Below are positions 11,111 through 22,891 of a stretch of 34,087 nt of DNA, in pieces. Source of the stretch: Pelargonium nanum (Eukaryota; Streptophyta; Magnoliopsida; Geraniales; Geraniaceae); NCBI GenBank assembly GCA_036897485.1, contig JAYMTF010000542.1, positions 1 to 34,087 on the forward strand, written 5' to 3'. Under the pieces are notes generated by a model, which saw nothing but the letters and a program-made list of their open reading frames with translations, made no database searches and had not been told where the DNA came from. A program made the translations under genes and the position numbers. Within the stretch, counting starts at the first letter, position 1; each line of letters opens with the position of its first letter.

Positions 11111-12180
11111 TGAGAAAATACCCTCAATAATTAATTGGAAAAATCTTAGTGTTTCGCCTACTGATCATATGATTGAGACCGGTGTCGAGGATAACATCAG
11201 CGGTGCATACAGCGTAGTGCGATCTCGATCTCGGCAGGCTCGCAGAAAGAATCACAAAGTCTTGATTTGCCTAGCACGTACATAAGCGAAAACTAATTGG
11301 TGGATCGCGGTGGTCAGTGCATCCATACAACAATACAAAATATATAAGAAAATGAAGTTATAGAAAAGTTAAATGTGCACATTAATTCTTCTATCTATGT
11401 GTCTGACATGCCGAATATGCAACTTGAATCTTAATGTGGAGTCAGGTTGGCTGGGATAGGAGAATTTCACCCTCGATGAGGTCTTGTACCTCCATCATCC
11501 AAGAGTGCTAGAGAAAATCTGGGAAGCATTCTTCATGTGTTTCTCTACCCTCTAATAGTTCCACCATTATGTGAACATGATAGAGCAGTGATCCAATATT
11601 TTTTTATTCATGGTGAGGAATTTCATCAAGCAATTCACTCCAACATTCCCCACTTGTCCGACTATTGCTGAGCAGTTTTAGGATATGAAACGTACCTCTC
11701 CAAAAGGTACAATGGGTTAAGGAGAGAGATGTTGAGTGACATGGCATTCAACATGTTGTACACTTCATTTACCGAGAAAAAGATGTTGAATATTAGGATA
11801 ATGGAGTAGACAAGGTTCAAGGCGGGAACAAATATGCCTAATTCTATGGGTGCAATGTTCCCAAAAGTGGACCTTCTACAAATACATTTCCAAGTCAAGC
11901 AATCAGAAGGCTTTATGTGCAAGATATAGGAAGAATGACGCTCTTTAAACAAGAAACTAGAAATACACCAAATCTATTTTTGGAGGTTAAGATTAATTAA
12001 ATCTGTGATATTCTCAAGTGAGCTAGATCAAAATCAGTCAAGCTACAAGCTCTTGATTCGCTTGCAAGAGAGACAAGACCTTATAGTAAGGATGAGTGGA
12101 AGGATAAAATGTTGGAAAAATAATCTCGAAAAATCTACTAGGCGGAGCTTAAAGACAACCTCCAAAACTCAAACAACAAA
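11111..12180. other. Unassigned DNA between LINE remnants
   Basis: This has several short frames on both strands without recognisable domains. Its right end (about 12000-12180) leads into the plus-strand LINE endonuclease and may be decayed sequence of the same LINE. I cannot assign the rest. Confidence 0.35.
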
Positions 12181-12184
12181 ATCA

Positions 12185-12874
12185 TGAAGCTCTTCCACTA
12201 GAATGTTAGAGGAGCGTGTGGGTTTTGATAAAGAATGATCTTTAAGGATCTGATGAAGAATCACATGCTGGATATAGTTATGATCACAAAAATTGAGGTT
12301 GTTGACCATACTAGTAAATCGGTGGTAAATGCTTTGGGGTTTGATAACTCTATTATAATGGATGTTGAAGGTCTATCTTATGGATTGATGATGCTTTTGA
12401 ATAACGGGGACCTAAAAGTTATCAAGGAGTTGGACTCACCCCAACTCATTAACATTTCGATTAAAGTACTCTCTATCGACTTTCTCATTGATTGTATTAG
12501 TATATATGTTAGCATTGATATTCATATTAGGTTAGATTTGTGGAACTATGTTAAAAATATTTCTTTTCTAATTCATAACCATTGGGTGGTTTGGGGGATT
12601 CTAATGATGTTAGATCCCAAATAGAAAAAAAATAAAAGGAAGGATTTTCGATCTCCTAACTTAAAATTTCTTTGTTCAATAATGTAATCGATCATTGCAA
12701 GCTCCTTGATCAAAGTGTTAGAGGACCAGATTTAACCTGGTCTCATAATCTCAAATTAGTCAATAGAATTCTTGAAAATTTAGATCGATTTCTAGTTAAT
12801 CTTCATTGGGTTCAATTATCTCATTCTTGTTCATTCGTTCATCTTTCTCATCCATGTTTGGACCATTATCTCAT
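12185..12874 (+). pseudogene. LINE ORF2 endonuclease remnant, second LINE family
   Basis: The frame opens at about 12187 with MKLFH, stop, NVRGACGF, and continues with LDIVMITKIEV, corresponding to the WNCRG and 'E(P/T)' motifs of plant L1 endonucleases. It runs on through GFDNSIIMDVEGLSYG. After frame changes, DLTWSHN, ENLDRFLVN and LSHPCLDHYLI (12730-12870) match the terminal 'FTWSN', 'ERLDR' and 'SDHCPL' blocks, with the catalytic serine-aspartate-histidine step altered to LDH. The match stops exactly where a CACTA terminus starts at 12875. It is a dead fragment; its RT should have lain to the right. Confidence 0.77.
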
Positions 12875-13830
12875 CACTACAAGCAAAAGTCTTACCAGCG
12901 TCGGAAAGTTTTGTCGGTAGTCACTCAATTATGTCGCAAATTGAGTTGAACGACGGACCAACAAATGGAACGACATCATCCGTCGTTGATTCAAGCGCCG
13001 CTAATGACTTGCGACAGAATTTCGTCGTTGGTAGCGATAAGAACATCGACGACTATTCCAATGTTGCCAGCAACGGGAACGTCAATGGGATCGGCGACGG
13101 TAATGGCGACAGGTATACAACGACCGAGTATCAACGACAGTCAGTCGTCGTATATCAGCGATGGAATCCGTCGTTGATACACTATTTCATTATCTTTTAA
13201 TTTTTTGTTTTTAATAATAAATGTATTTATAAAATAAATAGGAAATGAACAAAATAGACGGGAATTAAATATTAATATTAATATAATAATAATTATCCGA
13301 GAATCTGAATTCAAATTTAAATTAACAAATAAAATACGTTTCTAACAAAAGTTACTACTGATCTGATGGCGCAGGACGGAGGTTCGCCTGGATCAAATCT
13401 TCTAGTCGGGCCAATATCGTAGCCTGAATGTGGTTTAGACGAGCATTTGTGATTCTGTCTCACTGGTTTAGCTTCTCGACGACGTCTTGTTGGGTCGTGT
13501 CATATGAATGTAGACAAATACCATTGTCGGACGATGGATCCCATGGCACCCGTGGTGAATGGTGCTTGACACGAGACCGAAGATAGAAAATATGGTCTCT
13601 CATCTCTTACATTTGTTCCTCATGGTACTGACTCGTAGCTGCACCGCTCGACGTCCCTCCCCCCGTGTATGCCCACAAGATCGTCTGTCAAAGTACTCGT
13701 GGGCTGCTATTCCGTGACCGTACAACCGCCCCTTCTTGTTTATGTCCCCGACGCTCTCGTAAAAATTATGGACCTCATTCCGTTCCTCATTTGTCTCGGC
13801 AATCATGCGGCGGTATGTCTTCTACGTATT
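12875..13830 (-). mobile_element. CACTA (En/Spm) transposon end with subterminal repeats and transposase-related C-terminus
   Basis: The terminus is CACTACAAGCAAAA at 12875. It is followed to about 13195 by a GC-rich subterminal zone full of short CGTCGTTG/CAACGAC words in both orientations (for example near 12980, 13026, 13150 and 13170), the usual transposase-binding layout. Reading toward this end on the minus strand, 13806-13600 gives IAETNEERNEVHNFYESVG followed by KKGRLYGHG. This resembles the C-terminal part of the plant En/Spm Ptta-type protein (the 'KKGRVYGLG' block). An AG at about 13825 could be a splice acceptor. The opposite terminus (CTTGTAGTG) is not found in this part, so the element is truncated or its right end has diverged. 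Confidence 0.72.
13600..13830 (-). pseudogene. CACTA Ptta/En-Spm protein C-terminal fragment
   Basis: The frame reads KTYRRMIAETNEERN, then ESVGDINKKGRLYGHGIAAHEYFDRRS, ending in a stop at 13600. Past that, shifted frames continue to about 13340 without clear motifs. Orientation is toward the CACTA end at 12875, as expected for the 3' part of such an element. I saw no TnpD-like DDE domain in the window. Confidence 0.6.
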
Positions 13831-15581
13831 GACAGTTAAAGATAATTGTTAACGTTAAGTAAAAGAATTTGAAAATTCAAATAATTAACTAATTATTCTC
13901 TTTACTAGTGTGGGACAATCTATTCTTCGTACGTAGATTGGATAGTGACAGAGCCAACAATTGATCCAAGGGTAGGCAAAAATAGAAGTTACTTTAATAT
14001 ATATTTTAGGGTTAAATGGTTTTGTCTCCCCTGGACTCGGTCTTGTTTGAGTTTAGCCTCTAATTAAGGTTTTGCATGCATTGGACCCTTTCATTGAATA
14101 TTTTTTTATTTTACACCTATTAACCGGTAGCATGTCATTTTGTGCCACGCCAACCAACCTTCACAGAATACAAAATATTGCATTTTGTTTTTTATACCCA
14201 CCTCAAACTTATTCTCTCACCGTACTGATTCTGACTCAGAAATTTTGATTTTTTTTTACGAATCACGTACGATTTTAAAAATGTAGACCAATATCATTCA
14301 TGTGCATTTGAAACAAAAAAAAAAAATCTTGTGTTATTCCTAAAAATTTTAAGTTATGCGGTCATCAGACACCTTGATCATCAAGTAAAAAAAGTCATTT
14401 TCTTAAAAAAAAAGTTATATTATATGTTTTTGACGACAGAAATAATGAATAGCAATAAACATATTAAACATTTATCATTGTAATGGATACGTAGATGTGA
14501 AGTGTCTCGTTCAAATTAAGAAATTTTAATCGACATTTTGTTTTTTATATAAAAAGAAAGAAAGAAAAATGATTGATTTGATTTATAAGTATGATCTACC
14601 TAACATAATGCGAAATTGTGTTTGTGTAGTTTTGGTGCATGTGAGGTGAAATGTATGTGGTTTTTGTTTTGAGTGGTTCTTGAGAATGTGGAAATGAGTG
14701 TGGTTTTGTTTTTAAAGTTATGGAGAGAGAATATGCAAAAAGATAGAGAGCAATATGAGCTACAAGCTATTCATGTTGTTTTGGTCCATGCTTTGCTTTC
14801 AGGTCAAATTTAAAGATATGAATGAATATAAGAAAGAAGAATGATTATAGTATATCATTCATGATCACAAACATATAATCCAAACTTAAATATATTATTA
14901 GTTTTTTTCATTCGAAAAAACCTTGCTCATTTTTAAAATCTCTAGTATTTTTTCTTCTGGATTGTAATTTTTTTAATAATATTAGCTAATAAATGGATCT
15001 GATAATAAAACGAATAAATATATATTTTTCCTACTAAATTGAAGCTATGGTCAAGAATTATCAATAAAAAATTACATGCACGAGTTCAAAAAAAATTTAC
15101 ATGCATGCATGATATGCACACAAAAGTTTACCCAAACTGAATATTAGAATACTTTTGTTTGGTTTTATTTCATTTTATTATAAAAAAAATGTTAGTAAAT
15201 TGCATAATATACCCAAAATATTTTAGTTTTATGAAAAATTGTAGGAACCATCTTGTGAAATGGTCTTAGTGAGATGAAATCATTGAAAAATTAAAGTAAG
15301 ATGAACGAAAACACATTTTTTCGAAATATTTTTATGAGTGTAAACATTAACAAAATAGTCAATAAGTTACAACATATATTTTAAACAAATTTGACATGTA
15401 TAATTATATGTTTTTGAATTGTCATTCTTTAGACTCAATCTCTATTTTATTTTTATTTAGTTTTTTTAGTTTTATGATACCGGGCATATTTTAGTGATTA
15501 CATTTCAAAATCAATTATAGTAAATATAAAATAAATAATAAAAATACTAGCAAAACTATAGGATAAAATATTCCAAAACTA
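13831..15581. other. AT-rich intergenic DNA without identified genes
   Basis: No gene is seen. Part of it may be interior of the CACTA element. The stretch 13990-14150 (GGGTTAAATGGTTTTGTC, then 'TTGGACCC' and a GCCACGCCAACCAACC segment) resembles one end of the Mutator-like inverted-repeat type found at 81 and 23600. I found no matching opposite end. Confidence 0.4.
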
Positions 15582-15840
15582 TTTTTTTATAAGCGTACGG
15601 AACAGCAGGTCTACATAGACCTGTGTTTCTCACCCCCTAGTGGGGGCGTCACCCGAATAAGTTGTTAGCTCTCCCCTTAAACCCATAAATCTCACCCCAT
15701 ATCGTCGACAAGGAGGCTCGAATCTGAGACCTCAAATTAAGACATGAATTTAAAAAATGAAAAATAAATCATGAAACTCCTAACTATTAGAGTTTACAAT
15801 AGATCTCAACTAGCACTTAGTAATTACATGTACATAGTGT
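15582..15840 (-). mobile_element. SINE-like unit with tRNA box B and LINE-type tail
   Basis: On the minus strand a box-B-like GGTCTCAGATTCGAGCC lies at about 15715-15735, preceded by a possible box A near 15790 (TAATAGTTAGGAG). The unit ends CGTACGCTTATAAAAAAA at 15582. The word GCTTATAAAAAAA is also the 3' end of the LINE at 8881. SINEs often borrow the 3' tail of the LINE that mobilises them, so the two features support each other. The 5' boundary and target duplication are not resolved. Confidence 0.5.
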
Positions 15841-15861
15841 GAATCAATAGAAACTTATAAG

Positions 15862-16236
15862 GTGGTGGGATGGTGGCGAGTTAGTTGGTCCCCGTCTGGT
15901 TCTTGTTATGACTCTCTGTGCTCTTGGCAATCAGCTATGGTCGGGAGTGCAAAGGTCCGTAGAGCATGGCAAAGCTTGTGCCCGGTAGTGATGTGGTTTA
16001 TTTGGATAGCCCGGAACGCTTTAGTCTTTGAGGATCGTCCCTTATCAGTTGATGGCACTTTTCACAATATTCTCAGTTGTAGCTTTTCAATTTTGCATCT
16101 TGTATTAGGTGTTCCATCTTTTTCTTTTAATTTCGAATCTTGGCGTAGGGATCCTATCATTTCCCTCGCTTAGTTCGGGTTACCTTTTGTACTTTTATTG
16201 CCTTTTCGGCTTTAATAAGAGTACCGCTTACTGATA
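15862..16236 (+). pseudogene. LINE ORF2 C-terminus and 3' tail
   Basis: The frame 15862-16173 reads through AWQSLCPVVMWFIWIARNAL, the terminal 'LWSIWLxRNxxVF' block of plant L1 ORF2, and stops at 16171-16173. A 60-base 3' region follows, ending TACCGCTTACTGATAAAAAA (16220-16239). This is nearly the same terminal word as the LINE at 8881 (TACCGCTTGCTTATAAAAAA). It is a 5'-truncated LINE insertion, or the right-hand remainder of the LINE split by the CACTA element at 12875. Confidence 0.8.
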
Positions 16237-17440
16237 AAAAAAATAGAAACTTACAAATGAAGGTATTAGATGTTCACTAATACCCCCTTCAAAAATAGAT
16301 GTTCACTAATACACAAAAAATAGATGAGTTAGTTAATACATTTTACAACAGTAAAATAGCAGGCAGTTAGTTATTAAATGGATTGTGTAACCAAATAATT
16401 ATAGCAAGAATTGATTATAAATATACAAATACAAATACAAATAAAATTAGAATATGGAATGTCCCTAAAAAAAAAGAATATGGAATGGGTAGGTAGGATA
16501 TATAGTAACCAAGAATAGAATTGATTTTTGCATTAAAAGTGGTATCATAGAAAAAGCCATAAACATCCATCAAACCTTTGTAATTAGAATTGGAGGTTGT
16601 TGTCCAAATTATTAGCATAAATAAGTGTGTGGTGCAACCCAACCCACTCTATTTATTCACCCAACAATTACTACTTCTTTTACAGACATAATTAATATAC
16701 TTTGAAAAAGTACACCAACACCATTTTTCATTTATATGCTTTCATATTCACTCTTAATTACTCTATATATCTTTTATTTTTGTTCAGCAGAATAATATCA
16801 CAAATTATTTTAGAGAAAAAAATGTATCTTAAATTTTGAACAAATGTTTACTTTATAGAATGTGTCATATTATATATTTTTATTTATACAATATAAAATT
16901 AAATTAAATTAAATTAAATAACTTATATGTTAACTAATATACACATCACTTTATGCAAATAATTTTTGTTAAAACTTTGAGACATGTAACACTATTTATT
17001 GGTTTATATGTAATGTATTAAATTGTTTTATATAAGTCATTTGTGTTTGATTTGGAGATGCTAGTGAAAATATTGTTATGACCTTATTACACCAGACTAT
17101 ACTATCATGACTTTTCACGTGCAAGTCCAATATGACTTTGCAGATGATTGATGAGATAGATATATAGAAAACCCATCTTATTTTCATTTTAACTTTTGCA
17201 AGTGGCCAATTGGAGAAACTCTTTTTGTGGTGAACCGAAGAGAGATAGTAGGAATGTCATTTTGACTAGAAGAATATGAGAATAGTTATATTTATATATG
17301 AAACTCTCATTTAAACTGATAATTGAAACTCTCATTTATTCTTGTAGAATTATATTTCAACGAGTTTATTTTATCAGCTTCATCATTTGTACAAATTAAT
17401 GACACACATAGTATGTAATACCAATACCCGATTTCTCGAT
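16237..17440. other. AT-rich intergenic DNA
   Basis: No gene or element is recognised. It contains a short (ACAAAT)n-like run near 16420-16440 and an (AAATT)n run at about 16896-16920. Confidence 0.5.
16896..16920. repeat. (AAATT)n microsatellite
   Basis: About five uninterrupted AAATT units lie in AT-rich intergenic sequence. Confidence 0.85.
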
Positions 17441-17444
17441 TAAA

Positions 17445-19300
17445 AATGACCCATAACCGTTCCTCTAACCCTAACTGGCCCAAGGTAACAACGGCGGCTG
17501 AAACTCGGCCGGCATCCCCCCCTCTCTCAACAGGCTACGTTGTACGCTGGTAATCTTCCATCCTCTTTGTGCTCTCGGTGGCTGGAGAATATCTTTCGGT
17601 GGCAGACCAAAGTCATCAATTGTTACGTCCCTAGGAACCCTAATCCCAAAGGCATGAGATTTGGGTTCGTCACTCTGCTAAATTCTGCAAAGGCTTCACA
17701 AGTAATTGGCATCTTAACTGGGGTTCATCTTTCAGATAGGCGCATTTGTGTCACCTAGGCGCAACGCTCTTCCTCTCAGTCTTCTTCAAATGCAGCGAAG
17801 TCTACAAACCTGCGCTCTTTTCAACCCATGTCGAACACAAGAAATGTTGGTCTTCGCTGGAAGCCTTTAGCTCTCTGCCATCTAGAAACCGATCTCAAAA
17901 ATTAAACATCCTCCAAAATGCCTTGTTCATTTTCATATGCATCATAGTTAGAGTCCGTGGAAGGATCGTGTCATTCCTGGCGTCTCTTTTTGTGATGCGG
18001 TTTTTGGTTCTCCAATATCATCTGAGCCTTGGACTCAGCCTCAATGCTCTGGTCTCTCTTCTTTAACACTTTCGAAAAAGCTCAAATGGAGTGTTTTGGA
18101 AATATTTGAAAACAATGTCGTAGGGGATCATATTCATCAATGTTTGTTTTTGGAAGAGGGTGTTGTTGATATCTCGATTCATCATCTGGTTAATCTTGTT
18201 TGTATTCTCTCTTTCACGGACGAAAACACTATGCAGCCTATGGAGCAAACGAATTGGTCTTGGCTTTCTCAATTGTTTCTCGCATTCAAGGATGGGGGCA
18301 ATACAAACGTGGGGGGGGCAGATTTTGTTGGGTTTTGATACATAGAATTTTGTTTCATGTATGGCGTAGTGGCTCCCTTCAAAGTATCTCTAACTTGTTT
18401 AGGGAATTGATGTATATTAATTTACCATAGTTTTGAGTTAGGTCATTAACTCGATCAAGCGCACATCTTGTTACACACCATCTCTTTTTCACTCATCTCT
18501 GAGAAGGTCATTCTTAAGGTGGGGATTTCTCTTTTCCCCACTCTTTCAAGAGAGTGCGATGGAGTTCATTTGCCGCTTCTCGCCAGCTCAGACTTGGTTA
18601 GTCCGTTTTTCTCCCGCTCTCCCTCGGTGGCTTACTTCTCAGAATTGGTCTGCTCTCCACATTCGGAGCCAGTCAGCCCTGTGTATTTCTCTCTAGGAAG
18701 TGAGAATTTATCTACTACTCATGCCAATGATATTATTGGGCATGTTACTGTACAGAGCCCACGTACTGACAAACCTATTGGCACTAAAGTTTCTCTATAG
18801 TTGGTCGCACTTTATCAATAAATTCATTCAAACAAGTTTTTCTAGGGGCTGTTTCGACAATTGCACGATTAGTTTGACTGTCAAATCAGTGGATTGGGGA
18901 CCACGATCCTTTATATTTCTTAATACTCGGGTTTCGCATGACAACTTTTAGAATACGGCGACCTCAGGTTGGTCTTCTATCTCGGTTTAGGGTCAACCTT
19001 GTTTCAGATTGTGGAAAAAGCTTTATCTTCTCAAAACTATTTTAAAAACTTGAAATTTGGAAGTCTATGGTCAATTGGAGCATTCGGTTTCAGGGTTGGA
19101 AAAGGACATCAATTCCTCTATCTCAAGTGGAATCCTGCAATCGGGCTAGCCTTTTAGTGCAATTACACTCTAAATCCAGGGACTTGTCCTCCCTTTGGAA
19201 ATAGAAATCATGCTTTTGTTGGCTCTCAAAGGGTGATCGAAACACTGGATTCTTTCATCGTGTTGCTTCGATTCATTAATCTCATAATCGTATCATAGGT
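17445..19300 (+). pseudogene. LINE remnant: RRM-type ORF1 followed by early reverse transcriptase
   Basis: ORF1 begins with an RRM-like domain: TLYAGNLPSSLCSRWLENIF at about 17533-17590 and RFGFVTLLNSAKAS at about 17660. A second region, WSVLEIFENNVVGD to TNWSWLSQLF (18090-18280), matches the same positions of the minus-strand copy at 10352-10540. A shifted frame then resembles the post-RRM 'HVWRSGSLQSIS' segment (about 18350). ORF2 is represented only by the region just before the RT palm: WGPRSFIFLNTRVSHDNF (18897-18950), a decayed 'LK.LKT.N' block and SKGDRNTGFFHRVAS (about 19225-19270). The endonuclease is absent, so this copy has an internal deletion. Stops and frameshifts are many. Confidence 0.8.
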
Positions 19301-19310
19301 TTCATGGTTT

Positions 19311-19430
19311 CAGGCAACCAATGTTATTTCCAGCACAACGCAAGTAACTAATGCTACAGCCGGCAAGACGCAAGCTACCAATGCTATGTTCGACAAAACA
19401 CAAGTAACCAATGCCGCACCCAACAACTCA
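19311..19430. repeat. 30-bp minisatellite, four units
   Basis: Four exact 30-base periods start at 19311, 19341, 19371 and 19401, with consensus near CAAGTAACCAATGC followed by a variable part ending in CAA(A/G)ACG. Units differ at several positions each. Because 30 is a multiple of three, one plus frame stays open (about 19297-19477) and gives a ten-residue repeat of the form TQVTNAxxxK. The array lies at the junction between the LINE remnant and the Tat-like element. Confidence 0.9.
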
Positions 19431-19559
19431 GCAATAAATAAACGAAATCATAAAAAGGCAACATACAATCAAAAATAAGAACATAAACGCAATAGCAAAT
19501 TTATTTTGCCAAATTCCAAATAAGACAACAACAAAGTCTTAAATAAATGAAAATAGAAT

Positions 19560-22500
19560 GAAGAAAGGGCCTGACTGACCAGAAGCTCCAGGATGACCAA
19601 CATAGGACTTTGGTACCACTAGAGGAATAGGTACACCATCTTAGTTAAGCTTGATAAATTGAGCCGAAAGAGTCTTCAAATCGGAGGAATCGAGATGATC
19701 ATGGTAAAGATTCACCGGATCTTTCAAATAAGCGGCTTACATTGATTAAAACTTTGCTCATACGTGTCAATATACATGTGATTTATCTAATCCTTGCCCC
19801 GCGTCCATTTTAACCAACTGCTGGGCATAAACAAACACTTCTGGCTGTAACATGTCATCAAAGTTAGCAACAAGAGTTGGACGCTTCTTCACATCGACAA
19901 TCTGTCTTTTAAGATCAACAAGCACCTTTCCACGGTTAGCCAATTTCTCAACAACATCTTGATGTTGTTTCTCCAATGAGGCCCTATATTCTGGGGCCCG
20001 CTTCTCCCGAGATAGCAGCTCATCCCTCTCGATTTGCGGTGTCTGCACACTCTCCTTCAGATTATCCCTTCTCTCGGTCTAATTATTAATCATCCGCTCC
20101 TAAACCGCTAGGCGATCTTTCAACCCGGTCTGCATAAGCATTACCTTGCATTTTCCAAGAGAATTCTTCATGGTAGTGTTGGCCAGAATAAACTCGTCCA
20201 AGGGTGATCGCACAGTGCGAAACAGTCGAGCGGTGTCTTCTAAATCACCAATCATATTTTCACCAGGTTGCAGAGTAAAGCTAAACTCCTTAACTTGGTC
20301 GCACAGAGGAACGCGATCGGATCCCACAAAGTGGGGAACAAACTCATCCCGCTCTACAGAAAAAGTATCTGACTCGGCGCGGTGAATGGAAGTAGCTTTG
20401 ACACTTGAGCCTCGATCCTGCCTCCGGGGCGGATGTTCAGCAGACTGGTCAAGATTCAAACCATTAGGAGCCTCCCACCCAAGCAATTCCACAGGAAGAC
20501 CAGAAAGAGAAAATGAAAAATTAGAAAGAGAAGGAGTAGGCACATGCTTAGACACTTGAACGAATACGTTCGTTAGCAACCCATGAAAGTCCATGTACAT
20601 AGAAAAATGCAAAAGCAAAATATGAAAGGAAGAACAATGAGCCAAAGAAAACCAAATAGAGATGAACAAACCGAAGGGCACAAGTACAACCTACAGTCAA
20701 GAATGTCCCTTTTATAAACAACACCCAACAAGATCGGGTTAGCAACTACATTAATTATCAAAAGGCTCTTCGACAACAATGCCCAATTCGAAGACACGTG
20801 TACGAACCAAATTGCAAGAAAATAAGGAGGAGAATAATACATCAAATCCATGCGCTAACAGTTCTTTATTCATAATGGAACATTTAAAAGACCATGTACA
20901 AGAACAAATAGAAGAAAACAAAAAGGCAAAAGCTTATCCTAAATAGTCGGGCGCGCAACACCCCTACTAAGTGCTTTGGACAAATTATTTGGCGTTAGAA
21001 GAAGATGAAGGCATGTCAGATTGGGGCAAGTCAACTAGAGGCGAATCAGAATACTGAAAGAGAGCGGAAGGAGTTCTCGAATCATTCGAATGCTTCAGAG
21101 CCCGACCCATCAAATTCTTTGTCAACTTGCATCCCAAAATCAATCAAGGTACGCCGACAGTGGTCAACCCCAAGTTCAAATCGACATTGTACCCAACGAT
21201 AAAGCGAATTCAAACCAGAGCCAAATGTGGTCAGATGGTTCAAAGTTGAGCGGTAGTTAGCCGAGGTATTCAGTAGTATACCCCTTCAAACAATATACAG
21301 CTCCGCAACTTTCTCCGCAATAGTTTATTCAATGTTTTTCAATAGATTATTATCAAGAGCTGACAAAGCCTCATGATCAACCATAGACCACTTATCGTAT
21401 TCGCACCTACTAGGAAGCTGATCAATCACGCCACACAAAGACTTTGCTTCATCTTCCAAGTCCAAAATCTCACCCCCAATCATCTCCAAGAGAAGTCTCA
21501 TATTTCGCTCGGACTCGTCTTTCGCACTAGCAACTAACAAGATGAGTGCCACAGGTGTACAAGTCGCAGAGCTCCGCGTCAACTAATCGATCCGACTTAT
21601 AACTTTCCATCAAAGAATAGTCATGCAACGACCAATGAGTCCCAATCACTTGAAAGGCCAACTCGTTTCCCCATCTCTGAGCAAAAAAGCCCGAGTTGGC
21701 CAACCACAGAGGTGCAAACCTTAGACTTCCCCCTCTCCAACATCGCCCGGCGAGCGAAAAGAGTGTGACTACCGCTAGATACGCCGCACGCCCTATCAAG
21801 AAAAGAGACAACCACCTCGTCATCGGTTCCAATAGTGGTAGATGAACCACTGACCACTTCTTGGTTACCAGTAGAGAGCGAAAGAGGCTGAGACACCTCT
21901 CGCTCCCAACCCGCCAAGGACGCCTCGAACGGAGAAGACAAACTTTCCCCTTTTTTTTTTCGGCGACCGCGACCAACAGGGGCATGAGCGATAAAAAAAG
22001 TAGCAGTTGAAGACTAATCGGTACCTCGACACTTATGTTATTTTTCCATCAAGGCAAGAATAAGAGGACCAGTAGGATAACGTCTCAACCGATCATTAAG
22101 ATAAACAACAACAAGACCCGACGGGTGCAAGATGGGGGCAATTATAGAGGAATGAACGCCATACCACCTCTTATAAGCCTTCTCATTCGCACTCACAAGT
22201 CCTAGAGACAACAAGTATGCAACAACATCAAAGTCCTCTAGAAGATTATCATCCATAAGTTCAAAACTCCACCCACATGGAATCCAAAGCCCCTTAAGGC
22301 ACCGCATGAATATCAATTCATCTTTCCATCTCTTCACTGAGTCATTTTGCAAACAAAAATCTTAGAAACAATTCAGAACGTTCCAAGAGTTGGCCATCAT
22401 CTTAGAAGGAGCAATGTCTTAAAACTTCAACAAATCTAGAACATACAGAGTATGGGGCAAGTAAAACTCCAACGAAACATCTCGGGGTACGCAACAAAAT

Positions 22501-22660
22501 ACCTCGAAGGGGACTATCATAGCGGGCGGTGTCATTATCCGGTGGAAGCACGTCAAAGTCGGACGAAATCAACCAAGTCGACTGCAAGTGTGTCAGCACC
22601 TTCTTGGTGACCGAACATGATAATCTAGCCAAGAAACACCTCTGAGGATGCCTTGCCAAA
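19560..22660 (-). pseudogene. Antisense accessory ORF of a Tat-type Ty3/gypsy element ('putative gypsy type transposon' protein)
   Basis: Reading down from 22660, broken frames give one long protein. The N-terminal part has DSPLRGI and FVEVLRHCSF (22510-22405), corresponding to the 'SPPxGxx', then 'Lxxxgla' pattern of this family. Next comes SVKRWKDELIFMR with GLWIPCGWSF (22340-22255), its 'K.WK..FFFV.....W' hallmark. Central frames follow, then a charged, coiled-coil-like C-terminus (ERDELLSREKRAPEYRASLE; EKLANRGKVLVDLKRQ, 20030-19880). A conserved end AAYLKDPVNLYHDHLDSSDL (about 19730) continues after stops to near 19560. The family (I believe Pfam PF04195) has no proven function. In Tat-lineage elements such ORFs lie antisense between pol and the 3' LTR, as the LTR at 22907 suggests here. 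Family assignment is from motif memory. Confidence 0.62.
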
Positions 22661-22891
22661 TAGAAAATTCTTCGATAGACGCCTCGTTGGTGGGATTGTC
22701 ATCAACATATCAGACAATCGAAGATGTCATGACAAGACAAACAATATTTTAAGTCGATATCAGAGGGAGCGCACCAACGGGATGATCAAGCGACTCGTTG
22801 ATGCCACCTACAAACTCGTGAAAATAGCACAACCCAGTAAGGAAGCGGTTCATAAACCCTAGCTGACTATTCGCAGGCGGGGTGCCTAGCT

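Noticed and set aside
13990..14150. One possible end of another Mutator-like inverted-repeat element
   Set aside because: No opposite end or target duplication was found.
22653..22862. Plus-strand frame before the polypurine tract as an integrase C-terminus
   Set aside because: It lacks the expected C-terminal chromodomain-like or 'W-N-HLK-Y' motif and overlaps the start of the antisense ORF region.
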